From assembly GCA_002453165.1 (NCBI GenBank), contig DKGH01000214.1:13750-35841 (forward strand): 22,092 nucleotides of DNA, read 5' to 3'. The position numbers and the translations under genes were made by a program. The notes beneath the pieces are model-generated. The model did no database searches. It was not told the DNA's origin and was given only the letters and a program-made list of their open reading frames with translations. Shown here piece by piece: positions 8,824 to 17,085 of this stretch (position 1 is its first letter; each line of letters starts with the position of its first letter). Origin of the DNA: Verrucomicrobia bacterium UBA6775 (GTDB lineage Bacteria; Verrucomicrobiota; Verrucomicrobiia; Limisphaerales; UBA1096).

Positions 8824-11166
8824 ATGTCCTGGGTTGATTCCATAGTCTTCCTCAGTCGGGATTTGCTTCCGGTGGCTGCCGTTGCGGCGGTGCTGGTCGT
8901 GCTTGTATCGGTCTGGGGCTACGGGCGATCTCGACTGCCGATGAGGCTGAAACTGACCGGCATCACCCTGAAAACCCTTGGGATCCTGCTGCTTGGCTTT
9001 TGTCTGCTCGAGCCGCAATGGGTGGATAAAAAGGCCAAGCCGGGGGCGAACTTTATCGCCGTGCTGGCGGACAACAGTCAGGGCATGGAGATTCGTGATG
9101 CCGGCAGCGCAACCTCACGAGCTGAGGAATTGGCGGCAATCCTCAAGCCGCAGCCGGGCGATTGGCAGGAGGCGCTTGACGAGAATTTTCAAATCCGCCG
9201 CTACTCGTTCGACACACGCCTCCGCACGACCGGTGACTTCGACTCACTCGATTTCAAGGGGCGCGCCTCGGCATTAGTCGGCTCAACCCGAAACCTTGGC
9301 CAACGGTTCAGCGGCCGGCCGCTTGCCGGCATTCTGCTCTTCAGCGACGGCAACGCGACCGATATCGAGAGTCTCAACGACGGCCTTGGCCAAATGCCGC
9401 CGGTTTACCCGGTCGTCATGGGGAAGCAGTCCCCGATCAAGGACATCTCCATCGCCTCCGTGCAGGTGACCTCCTCGACCTTTGAGGACGCGCCGGTGGT
9501 GATTCATTGCCAGTTGGCTGCCACCGATTTTCCCGCTGAAAAAATCGTTGCCCGCCTGTTGGATGCAGATGGCAAAGTGCTGGACACTCAATACCCCGCG
9601 CTTGGCCAGGCGATGAAGGTGAAGTTCGAGGTCAAGCCGGAGTCACTGGGCGTTTCGTTTTACACCGTGGAGCTTGGCCAGACCGGCCAGACGGAGGGCG
9701 AGGCGGGTGAGGAAGAGGCGACCCTCGCTAACAACCGGCGGGTTGTTGCGGTCGAGCGCCGTAAGGAGCCATTCCGTATCCTCTACGTCGCCGGTCGACC
9801 GAATTGGGAATACAAGTTTCTCAAGCGCGCGCTCGACGATGATCCGCAGGTAGACTTGGTTGGCCTGATTCGTATCGCCAAGCGTGAACCCAAGTTTGTC
9901 TTCAAGGGACGCGATGGCGAGAGTAGTAACCCGTTATTCCGTGGATTCCGCGGTGACGAGGAAGAGGAGGGCAGCTACGACAAGCCAATCCTCAAGCGGC
10001 TCAACGTCAAGTCGGAGGATGAGTTGAAGGATGGGTTCCCGAAAAATGCGGGCGATCTTTTTGGCTATCACGCGATCATCCTCGACGACCTGGAATCGGC
10101 TTTTTTCATGCCACACCAGCGGGAGCTGATCCGCCGTGCCGTTTCCGAGCGTGGCGCCGGGTTCATGATGCTGGGTGGGCAGGAATCGTTTTCACAGGGA
10201 GGCTACGAAAACACGCCCATTGACGAATTGCTGCCGGTTTACCTCCAGCGCAGTGGCAATGTTTCGCCGGTGGACAACCTGGCGTTTGGCCTCGAGCGGG
10301 ACGGCTGGCTCAGCCAGTGGGTGCGTCTCCGCAAAACCGAGGCGGACGAAAAGGATCGGCTGGAGGACATGCCCAAGTTTCGTGTGCTCAATCAGGTGGA
10401 TCGCATCAAGCCGGGAGCAAGCGTGATGGCCTCGGTGCTTGGTGAAGACAACAAACGTATGCCGGCGTTGGTGGTGCAACGCTACGGTCACGGCAAATCC
10501 GGCGCGCTGTTGATCGGCGACATGTGGCGCTGGCAGATGGCCGGCAAAAACAAAAACGAGGATCTGCCCCGCGCATGGCGGCAGATCATCCGATGGCTCG
10601 TGACGGATGTGCCCAGCCGAGTGCAGTTGGCCACGGAGGCGGACTCGGGGGCGGCCGGGCTGGGTCGCAGGTTGATCGTCAAAGCGCGCAACGAGGAGTT
10701 CAAGCCGCTTGGTTTTGCAAACGTGGAATTGAGTGTGATGCCGAACGGCGACGAGTCGCAGGCGGTCGATCTCTCCGTCGACCCTTCCAGCACGGAGGCA
10801 GGTGCGTTCGAGTCGCTTTACATCCCGCGTGAGGAAGGCGGATACGTGGCACGCGCCGTGGTGCGTGATGAAAACGGCAAGACGATCGGCGATGTCGAGG
10901 CCGGCTGGGCCAGCAACCCGGCGGCGGACGAGTTCCGCTCACTGCAACCAAACATCGCGCTCATGGAGGACTTGGCAAAGCGCACCGGCGGCCGCGTGCT
11001 CGACGTGAGCGAATTGACAGAGTGGGCCAGAGAGATGCCGTCCAAACAATCACCGGTGATGGATTCATTCCAGACCCCGTTGTGGCATCTGCCGTGGATG
11101 TTCGCCGCGGCCCTGCTGTTACTGGTCACCGAGTGGTGGCTCCGAAGGAGGCATTGGTTGCCATGA
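8824..11166 (+). CDS. Membrane protein with GATase-like and degenerate VWA domains
   Basis: About 780 residues from ATG 8824. Hydrophobic helices lie at about 13-34 and 45-63, and a last one just before the C-terminus (WMFAAALLLLVTEWWL). After the second helix comes a VWA-like start, VLADNSQGME, in which the MIDAS DxSxS is broken (DNSQG). Further on is LLFSDGNATD, then around residue 414 the block YHAIILDDLESAFFM and GAGFMMLGGQESFSQGGY, typical of the glutamine-amidotransferase-like domain found beside MoxR/DUF4175 genes. The nucleophile cysteine of true class I amidotransferases is not visible in the LGG turn, so catalysis is unlikely. The frame is open back to a TTG at 8794; ATG 8824 was chosen because it directly precedes the first plausible membrane-protein sequence. 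The start is uncertain, the family is not. Confidence 0.85.
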   Translation: MSWVDSIVFLSRDLLPVAAVAAVLVVLVSVWGYGRSRLPMRLKLTGITLKTLGILLLGFCLLEPQWVDKKAKPGANFIAVLADNSQGMEIRDAGSATSRAEELAAILKPQPGDWQEALDENFQIRRYSFDTRLRTTGDFDSLDFKGRASALVGSTRNLGQRFSGRPLAGILLFSDGNATDIESLNDGLGQMPPVYPVVMGKQSPIKDISIASVQVTSSTFEDAPVVIHCQLAATDFPAEKIVARLLDADGKVLDTQYPALGQAMKVKFEVKPESLGVSFYTVELGQTGQTEGEAGEEEATLANNRRVVAVERRKEPFRILYVAGRPNWEYKFLKRALDDDPQVDLVGLIRIAKREPKFVFKGRDGESSNPLFRGFRGDEEEEGSYDKPILKRLNVKSEDELKDGFPKNAGDLFGYHAIILDDLESAFFMPHQRELIRRAVSERGAGFMMLGGQESFSQGGYENTPIDELLPVYLQRSGNVSPVDNLAFGLERDGWLSQWVRLRKTEADEKDRLEDMPKFRVLNQVDRIKPGASVMASVLGEDNKRMPALVVQRYGHGKSGALLIGDMWRWQMAGKNKNEDLPRAWRQIIRWLVTDVPSRVQLATEADSGAAGLGRRLIVKARNEEFKPLGFANVELSVMPNGDESQAVDLSVDPSSTEAGAFESLYIPREEGGYVARAVVRDENGKTIGDVEAGWASNPAADEFRSLQPNIALMEDLAKRTGGRVLDVSELTEWAREMPSKQSPVMDSFQTPLWHLPWMFAAALLLLVTEWWLRRRHWLP

Positions 11167-12170
11167 GGATGATTCTTTCTATTGCGCTGCTGCTCAGCTT
11201 GGCCAAGCCGAATTTGAATGCGGCTGATTTTAACACGACCCAGTCGCGGCAGGTGTTGGTCGTGGCCGGCGCCGGTGGCGAGGAGGAATACGGTGAACTG
11301 TTTGCGGAGTGGACCGAGACTCTGGCCAAGGCGTTTGAGGGCAACGCATCTGAACTGGTGCATATCACTAACGGCTCGGAGGAAACCGGCGCGCGAAAAA
11401 CCATCGAGACCAAACTGAAAGAGTGGGCCGAAGCCGAGGGGAACGAGATTTGGATCGTGTTGGTGGGCCACGGCACATTCGATGGTAAGGAGGCCAAGTT
11501 CAACCTCGTTGGCAAAGACGTGTCGGACAAGGAATTCCAGCATTGGCTCAAGCCGCACGACGGGCCGCTCGTTTTTATTAACACAAGCTCCTGCAGCGCC
11601 CCTTTCATTAACGCCCTGTCCGGGCCGAACCGGGTGGTCGCGACCGCGACCAAGAGCGGTTACGAACAAAATTTCTGCCGGTTCGGAGGCTACATGGCCG
11701 GGGCTCTTGGCCAAGCGGAGGCTGATCTCGACAAGGACGGGGCAGTCTCGGTGCTCGAGGCGTTTTTGATCGCGTCGCGCAAGGTCGGTGAATACTACCG
11801 TGAGAACGATCGCTTGGTTTCTGAGAACGCGCTGCTCGATGACAACGGCGATGGCCGGGGGACGCCTGCCGACTGGTTCCGGGGAGTTCGCATCGAAAAG
11901 AAAGCCAAGGGCAACAACAACGCGGATGGCTTGCTGTCGCGCTTGGTTTTCCCGGTTGTGCCAGCCGCAGAAAAGGAGATTCCCGACTCGCTCCGAAAAA
12001 AACGGGCCGAGGTGGAGGCAAAAATCGAGACGCTGCGCTCGCTAAAAAAATCGTTGGAGGCCGATGTCTACTATCGCGATCTCGAGAAACTCTTTCTTGA
12101 GCTGGCAGCAATCAACCATGAGATCGAAACGGCCCAATCAGCATCGTCGGGTGGGGCTGATTCAAATTGA
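11163..12170 (+). CDS. Secreted caspase-like (C13-type, clan CD) peptidase
   Basis: A 335-residue protein with a cleavable signal peptide (residues 1 to about 20). The fold is read from a beta strand VLVVAGAGGEEEYG, the histidine motif IVLVGHGTFDG (His103) and the cysteine motif VFINTSSCSAPF (Cys144), the spacing and context of a clan CD cysteine peptidase dyad. An EF-hand-like loop (Asp188-Glu199, DLDKDGAVSVLE) and a second acidic loop (DDNGDG, about 226-231) follow the catalytic core, suggesting calcium binding. The C-terminal 70 residues form a charged coiled coil. ATG 11163 overlaps the previous stop and has AAGGAGG at 11145-11151, so it is preferred over the upstream open frame. It is the last gene of the operon. 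Substrate unknown; peptidase activity is inferred from the dyad. Confidence 0.82.
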   Translation: MRMILSIALLLSLAKPNLNAADFNTTQSRQVLVVAGAGGEEEYGELFAEWTETLAKAFEGNASELVHITNGSEETGARKTIETKLKEWAEAEGNEIWIVLVGHGTFDGKEAKFNLVGKDVSDKEFQHWLKPHDGPLVFINTSSCSAPFINALSGPNRVVATATKSGYEQNFCRFGGYMAGALGQAEADLDKDGAVSVLEAFLIASRKVGEYYRENDRLVSENALLDDNGDGRGTPADWFRGVRIEKKAKGNNNADGLLSRLVFPVVPAAEKEIPDSLRKKRAEVEAKIETLRSLKKSLEADVYYRDLEKLFLELAAINHEIETAQSASSGGADSN

Positions 12171-12180
12171 TCCCACTATT

Positions 12181-12196
12181 GCGCTTGGCCAAGCGC
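12181..12196. repeat. Perfect 16-bp palindrome, intergenic copy
   Basis: GCGCTTGGCCAAGCGC is fully self-complementary and is the longest perfect version of the TTGGCCAA element in the window. It lies between two convergent genes, 10 bases after the peptidase stop and just beyond the T-tract of the ahcY terminator. It could add a hairpin for transcription from either side, but no T-tract follows it on the + strand. Confidence 0.85.
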
Positions 12197-12198
12197 AT

Positions 12199-12224
12199 AA
12201 AAAAAGCGGGGCGCTTGGCCCCAC
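12199..12224 (-). terminator. Rho-independent terminator of the metK-ahcY unit
   Basis: Read on the - strand, GGGGC (12222-12218) pairs with GCCCC (12212-12208) around a five-base loop, followed by GC and seven T residues (12205-12199). The hairpin begins 28 bases beyond the ahcY stop. Its loop and stem reuse part of the CTTGGCC motif. A short, strong GC stem followed by a T run is a standard intrinsic terminator. Confidence 0.8.
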
Positions 12225-12251
12225 TTCAAAATACTTTCCCTTCCGCTTGGT

Positions 12252-13697
12252 TCAGTAACGGTAATGCTCCGGCTTATACGGGCCGTCGACCGGCACCCCG
12301 ATGTAGTCGGCCTGTTCCTGTGACAGCTTGGTGAGCTTGGCCCCCAGCTTGTCCAGGTGCAACCGCGCCACTTCCTCGTCGAGTTGCTTGTCCAGCCGGT
12401 ACACGCCCACTTTTCTGTGCGGATTTTTGCGGATGTCAATCTGGGCGATCGTCTGGTTGGTGAAGCTGTTGGACATGACGAAGCTTGGATGACCGGTAGC
12501 GCAACCGAGGTTGATGAGACGTCCTTCAGCAAGCAGATAGATCGAGTGACCATCTGGGAAAGTAAACCGGGTGACCGGTCCTCCAGGGATTGAGTCGTCT
12601 TTAATTACTTCACGGGTAACACCATCCATCGATTCCAGTTTGGCAACTTCAATTTCGTTGTCAAAATGGCCAATATTGCAGACGATAGCTTGATCCTTCA
12701 TTCGGCTCATTTGGTCTGCGGTGATAATATCTTTATTACCGGTTGTTGTAACATAAATATCGGCTTCCGGAAGTGCGTCTTCAACGGTTGTTACTTCGAA
12801 ACCAGCCATGCAGGCTTGTAGGGCGCATATAGGGTCAATCTCAGACACGAGTACGCGGGCTTTCTCATTGGCGAGCGACTCTGCAGATCCTTTGCCAACA
12901 TCTCCAAAGCCGCAAACCATTGCTACTTTGCCTGAGATGAGTACGTCCATAGCACGCTTGATGCCATCAACCAGCGAGTGGCGGCAGCCAAATACATTGT
13001 CGAATTTCGACTTAGTTACTGAATCATTAACGTTTATGGCTTGGAATAGAAGTTCATCGCGTTCTTCCATCTGCAATAAGCGGTGAACTCCGGTGGTGGT
13101 TTCCTCGGATACACCTACCACCGATTCGGCGACTTTTGTCCAGTGACCATCGCGTTCTCCGTGAACCTTCTTCAATAAATCCTTGATGACCTGTTCCTCC
13201 TCACTACCGGACTCGCTGTTCACCCAGTCGCTGCCTTTTTCCAATTCCACTCCCTTGTGGATGAGCAGGGTGGCATCACCACCGTCATCGACAATCTGGT
13301 CCGGTCCGGAGCCGTCTGGCCAAGTTAGTGCCTTGAAAGTGCAGTCCCAATATTCCTCTAGGGTTTCACCTTTCCATGCAAATACTGGCACACCTGCGGC
13401 TGCGATGGCCGCTGCAGCGTGATCCTGTGTGGAGAAAATGTTACAGGAACACCAGCGAACATCTGCGCCTAGCGCAACAAGGGTCTCAATCAAAACAGCT
13501 GTCTGCACCGTCATATGTAAGGAGCCCATTACCTTAACCCCGGCCAAAGGTTGATCGGAGCCGTACTTTTCGCGCGTGGCCATTAGGCCTGGCATTTCCT
13601 GTTCAGCAATAGCGATTTCTTTTCGGCCAAATTCAGCCAAATTAATGTCAGCTACCTGATAATCTTTCGTGTTTGTGGCGACTAATGTGTCTGTCAT
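12252..13697 (-). CDS. ahcY: Adenosylhomocysteinase (SAH hydrolase)
   Basis: A 481-residue enzyme that cleaves S-adenosylhomocysteine to adenosine and homocysteine, using tightly bound NAD, in the cytoplasm. Motifs seen are GSLHMTVQTAVLIETL (58-73), CNIFSTQDHAAAAIA (85-99), VVGVSEETTTGVHRL (193-207), INVNDSVTKSKFDN (221-234), the NAD loop GFGDVGKGSA (263-272) and the C-terminal KPEHYRY. Length is normal for the long bacterial form. It lies 36 bases downstream of metK on the same strand, so product removal and SAM synthesis are cotranscribed. An insertion around 157-188 (SDWVNSESGSEEEQV) is typical of many bacterial enzymes. Codon usage is mixed: about 12252-12590 is GC-rich, while much of 12600-13690 is AT-richer. 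The start ATG has no clear Shine-Dalgarno. Confidence 0.97.
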   Translation of the reverse strand: MTDTLVATNTKDYQVADINLAEFGRKEIAIAEQEMPGLMATREKYGSDQPLAGVKVMGSLHMTVQTAVLIETLVALGADVRWCSCNIFSTQDHAAAAIAAAGVPVFAWKGETLEEYWDCTFKALTWPDGSGPDQIVDDGGDATLLIHKGVELEKGSDWVNSESGSEEEQVIKDLLKKVHGERDGHWTKVAESVVGVSEETTTGVHRLLQMEERDELLFQAINVNDSVTKSKFDNVFGCRHSLVDGIKRAMDVLISGKVAMVCGFGDVGKGSAESLANEKARVLVSEIDPICALQACMAGFEVTTVEDALPEADIYVTTTGNKDIITADQMSRMKDQAIVCNIGHFDNEIEVAKLESMDGVTREVIKDDSIPGGPVTRFTFPDGHSIYLLAEGRLINLGCATGHPSFVMSNSFTNQTIAQIDIRKNPHRKVGVYRLDKQLDEEVARLHLDKLGAKLTKLSQEQADYIGVPVDGPYKPEHYRY

Positions 13698-13733
13698 CTC
13701 TGTAAAAGTTGCTTTTTGATTGAGCTAGTCAAA

Positions 13734-14909
13734 TTAAACGGCCCTCTTTAGCGCGGTCACTTTGTCCGTTTTCTCCCATGTAATTGCATTAAGGTCATCT
13801 ACTTTTCCAAAGTGACCATAATTGGTTGTCTTTGAGTAAATAGGGCGCAGTAGCTTGAGCTGCCGAACTATGTTGGCTGGCTTAAAGCTGAATACCTTCT
13901 CCGCAGCCGCTGCAATTTTGGCGTCGTCTACGACGCCAGTACCAAAGGTGTCTACACAGACGGAAACCGGGTCGGGATAGCCGATGGCGTAGGCGAACTG
14001 GATTTCACAGCGCTTGGCCAAGCCGGCAGCCACGATGTTTTTGGCTATGTAGCGGCCCATGTAGGCAGCACTGCGGTCGACCTTGCTTGGGTCCTTTCCG
14101 CTGAAAGCCCCGCCGCCGTGGCGGCCCATTCCGCCGTAGGTGTCGACGATGATCTTACGCCCGGTCAGGCCGCTGTCGCCCTGTGGTCCTCCCACGACAA
14201 ATCGTCCAGTTGGGTTGATTAATATTTGAGTGTCGCGCGCCAGCATTTTCTTCGGCAATACTTTTTGGATGACCTGCTTTTTGATGAAGTCACGGATGGT
14301 CTTGTTGCTGGCATCGGCGGCGTGCTGGGTGGAGATGACCACGCTGGTGATCTTCACCGGCTTGTCATCGACGTACTGCACGGAGACCTGACTCTTGGCG
14401 TCGGGTCGGAGCCACTTGGCCTTGCCGGCCTTGCGGAGCTTGGTCAGGTGACGACCAAGCTGATGCGCATACATGATCGGCGCCGGCATCAGCTCAGGAG
14501 TCTCGTCGCAGGCGAAGCCAAACATCAATCCCTGATCGCCGGCGCCCTGTTCCGCAGTGGCCTTGCCGGCGGCTGCCTTGGCGTCCACGCCCTGGGAGAT
14601 GTCCGGGCTTTGGGCGGTGAGATAGTTGTTGATGAACACCTGGTCCGCATGAAAAACATCGTCGCTGTTGACGTAGCCGATCCCGCGGATGGCATCGCGC
14701 ACGACCTGCTCGACATCGAACTTGGCCTTGGTCGTGATCTCACCGCCGACGCATACAACGTTGCTCTTGACGAAGGTTTCGCAGGCGACCCGACTGAATT
14801 TGTCCTGCGCTAGACAGGCGTCGAGCACAGCATCCGAGATGGTGTCGGAGACTTTATCGGGATGGCCTTCGCCAACCGATTCGGAGGAAAAAATGTAGTT
14901 TTTACCCAT
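13734..14909 (-). CDS. metK: S-adenosylmethionine synthetase
   Basis: A 391-residue enzyme that makes SAM from methionine and ATP. Diagnostic motifs are FSSESVGEGHPDKVSD (7-22, with GHPDK at 15-19), the ATP-binding GAGDQG (122-127) and the glycine-rich phosphate loop GGGAFSGKD (265-273). Length and motif order are normal, so the gene looks intact. The ATG at 14909-14907 is preceded by TTTTATC rather than a Shine-Dalgarno, the same hexamer context seen before the ankyrin gene. It is the first gene of the metK-ahcY unit, driven by the promoter at 14965-14993. About 13900-14870 is GC-rich, but the 3' end (13734-13900) is AT-richer, continuing the patchwork seen in ahcY. Confidence 0.97.
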   Translation of the reverse strand: MGKNYIFSSESVGEGHPDKVSDTISDAVLDACLAQDKFSRVACETFVKSNVVCVGGEITTKAKFDVEQVVRDAIRGIGYVNSDDVFHADQVFINNYLTAQSPDISQGVDAKAAAGKATAEQGAGDQGLMFGFACDETPELMPAPIMYAHQLGRHLTKLRKAGKAKWLRPDAKSQVSVQYVDDKPVKITSVVISTQHAADASNKTIRDFIKKQVIQKVLPKKMLARDTQILINPTGRFVVGGPQGDSGLTGRKIIVDTYGGMGRHGGGAFSGKDPSKVDRSAAYMGRYIAKNIVAAGLAKRCEIQFAYAIGYPDPVSVCVDTFGTGVVDDAKIAAAAEKVFSFKPANIVRQLKLLRPIYSKTTNYGHFGKVDDLNAITWEKTDKVTALKRAV

Positions 14910-14925
14910 GATAAAAGTGGCTAAC

Positions 14926-14957
14926 TGATTCGAAGGTAGTTTGATATCAACGAATCA
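14926..14957 (-). promoter_or_regulatory. Dyad in the metK leader
   Basis: Arms TGATTCG (- strand 14957-14951) and CGAATCA (14932-14926) flank 18 bases that include the perfect palindrome TTGATATCAA (14941-14950). The dyad lies directly downstream of the predicted metK promoter, so it would be at the extreme 5' end of a short leader RNA (about 48 bases). It could be an operator for a dimeric repressor or an RNA hairpin controlling metK. It does not resemble any SAM riboswitch class that I can recognise by eye. Confidence 0.4.
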
Positions 14958-14964
14958 AGATATG

Positions 14965-14993
14965 ATTATATGTAATATTTTTTGACTTATCAA
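14965..14993 (-). promoter_or_regulatory. Sigma70-type promoter for metK-ahcY
   Basis: On the - strand, TTGATA (14993-14988) and a perfect TATAAT (14970-14965) are separated by exactly 17 bases. Transcription should begin near 14958, about 49 bases before the metK start codon. The surrounding sequence is AT-rich. Confidence 0.7.
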
Positions 14994-15055
14994 GCTAATT
15001 TTGAATGTTATATTGAAAATATTTTGCTTAATCTATAAATAATACATAAACTCTA

Positions 15056-15083
15056 TTGACTTTATGGGGATTTGTTTTAAGAT
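15056..15083 (+). promoter_or_regulatory. Candidate promoter for cysI
   Basis: TTGACT (15056-15061) and TAAGAT (15078-15083) are separated by 16 bases, about 65 bases upstream of the cysI ATG. The -10 element is imperfect. This promoter would diverge from the metK promoter across about 60 bases of AT-rich DNA, leaving room for shared regulation by a sulfur-responsive factor, though no named operator is recognisable. Confidence 0.4.
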
Positions 15084-15148
15084 TTTGTTTTTGGCAGGAT
15101 TAAGAGTCATATTCCCTTTCGGCTTGCTTGGATCTATGTAGAAATTTG

Positions 15149-16894
15149 ATGAGTTTCCAAAAAGAGAACGAAGATAAACCAAAACTAGCAAAAAACGAGA
15201 CCATCAAGGAGGCTAGTAACCTCCTGCGCGGCACGATTGCCGAGGGTCTGCTTGATGAGTCGACCGGTGCGCTGACGTCGGACGACACGCAACTCACGAA
15301 GTTCCATGGTATTTACCAGCAGGACGACCGCGATATCCGCCGTGAACGCCGTAAGGCCAAGCTCGAGCCGGCGTATTCCTTCATGACCCGTGTTCGTCTG
15401 CCCGGCGGGGTCTGCACCCCGCAACAGTGGCTGGATATGGATGCTTTTTGTACCGACTACGCCAACGGCACGCTCAAGCTCACCACGCGGCAGGCATTTC
15501 AGTTGCATGGTATCATCAAGAAAAATCTTAAGCTTACAATTCGTAAGATTAACGATTCCTTGATGGATACAGTTGCTGCATGCGGAGATGTGAATCGAAA
15601 TGTTCTATGTAATCCTAATCCCTACCAGTCAATTTTGCATGCTGAAGCTCTTGAAATAGCCAGAGCTATCAGTGACCATCTTACACCGGCAACTCGCGCT
15701 TACCACGAGATTTGGCTCGAGGATGAAAATGGAGAAAAACAAAAAATTACTGAAGCTCCCGAGCCTGAGTTCGAACCAATCTATGGCAAGACTTATCTTC
15801 CCCGAAAATTAAAAACTGCTGTAGCTTTACCTCCGTGTAACGACGTTGATATATTTGCTAGCGATTTGGGTTTCGTTGCTGTGATTGAGGACGATAAAAT
15901 CGTTGGCTATACAGTTACGGTGGGAGGAGGAATGGGTATGAGTCATGGACAGGTTAAAACTTTTCCTCGTTTAGCAGATGCACTTGGATTCTGTACCCCA
16001 GATAAAGTGACCGACGTGGCTGAAAAAATCGTCACCACGCAGCGCGATTATGGTGACCGCACTGACCGCAAGCATGCCAGGCTAAAGTACACCATTGAGG
16101 ATCGTGGATTGGAATGGTTTCGAGGTGAAGTTGAATCTAGGCTTGGGTATTCTCTTGACGAGCCGCGGCCATTTAAATTCGACCACAATGGTGATCGTTA
16201 CGGCTGGGTGGACGACGAGAATGGCAACAGTCACCTGACGTTGTTTATCCAGAACGGCTGCGTGGTAGATACCGATGACTTTCCCATTCGCACCGGCTTG
16301 CGTGAGATTGCGAAAGTGCATGATGGCGACTTCCGCCTTACCGCGAATCAAAACTTGATCATTGCAAATGTTTCATCGGCAAAACGCACTGAAATAAATA
16401 ATTTACTTCTTAAGTATAAAATAGATGAATGTTATGATCAATCGGGTTTGCGATTAAACTCTATGGCTTGTGTGGCTTTGCCGACTTGCGGTTTAGCCTT
16501 GGCGGAGTCCCAGCGTTACTTGCCTGACTTGATTGAAGAACTGGAGGCGGTGTTAGAAGAGCTAGGCCTAGAAAAGGAACCGATTACGATCCGCATGACT
16601 GGATGTCCTAATGGTTGTGCACGCCCTTACATTGCAGAGATTGCCTTCGTTGGCCGTGCTCCAGGCAAGTATAATATCTACCTTGGTGGAGGTTTCACTG
16701 GTGATCGGTTGAACAAACTGTATAAGGCTGCGGTTAAGCAGGAGGAGATTCTGGGTATCTTTCGTCCGATTTTTGAGCGCTACGCAAGAGAACGCACTGA
16801 GGGAGAGCGATTTGGCGATTTTGTTATTCGTGCAGGCTACGTTGCTGAGACCCGACTTGGCCGCGAATTTCACGATGATTTCAAGGAAGACTAA
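15149..16894 (+). CDS. cysI: Assimilatory sulfite reductase, hemoprotein subunit
   Basis: A 581-residue siroheme/4Fe-4S enzyme that reduces sulfite to sulfide with six electrons. The duplicated nitrite/sulfite reductase fold is recognised from FHGIYQQDDRDIRRERR (52-68), FMTRVRLPGG (78-87), TTRQAFQLHGI and the cluster-binding cysteines Cys441, Cys447 (CVALPTCGLALAE) and Cys486, Cys490 (TGCPNGCARPY). These C-x5-C and C-x3-C motifs are complete. The motif wording is closer to CysI (NADPH-type) than to plant ferredoxin-type enzymes, but no flavoprotein partner cysJ is in the window, so the electron donor is open. ATG 15149 was chosen; an in-frame TTG at 15128 lies further upstream. No strong Shine-Dalgarno is seen. 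GC-rich and AT-rich codon blocks alternate along the gene. Confidence 0.93.
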   Translation: MSFQKENEDKPKLAKNETIKEASNLLRGTIAEGLLDESTGALTSDDTQLTKFHGIYQQDDRDIRRERRKAKLEPAYSFMTRVRLPGGVCTPQQWLDMDAFCTDYANGTLKLTTRQAFQLHGIIKKNLKLTIRKINDSLMDTVAACGDVNRNVLCNPNPYQSILHAEALEIARAISDHLTPATRAYHEIWLEDENGEKQKITEAPEPEFEPIYGKTYLPRKLKTAVALPPCNDVDIFASDLGFVAVIEDDKIVGYTVTVGGGMGMSHGQVKTFPRLADALGFCTPDKVTDVAEKIVTTQRDYGDRTDRKHARLKYTIEDRGLEWFRGEVESRLGYSLDEPRPFKFDHNGDRYGWVDDENGNSHLTLFIQNGCVVDTDDFPIRTGLREIAKVHDGDFRLTANQNLIIANVSSAKRTEINNLLLKYKIDECYDQSGLRLNSMACVALPTCGLALAESQRYLPDLIEELEAVLEELGLEKEPITIRMTGCPNGCARPYIAEIAFVGRAPGKYNIYLGGGFTGDRLNKLYKAAVKQEEILGIFRPIFERYARERTEGERFGDFVIRAGYVAETRLGREFHDDFKED

Positions 16895-16982
16895 CTCTAG
16901 CTAGGTCAAGCGTTGCGACTTCCGAAAAAGGCTTGAGGGGGCTGGGGGTGATGCGTAGGATGCGCCTCCCTTTTCAAGGGAT

Positions 16983-17058
<76 letters not shown>

Positions 17059-17085
17059 CTTTCATCCCACCCTTAAAATACAGTT

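Noticed and set aside
11022..11162. Upstream extension of the peptidase gene
   Set aside because: It overlaps the preceding gene deeply; ATG 11163 has a Shine-Dalgarno and is followed at once by a signal peptide.
14910..15148. Known SAM or SAH riboswitch upstream of metK
   Set aside because: No recognisable conserved core of these classes; only a simple dyad is visible.
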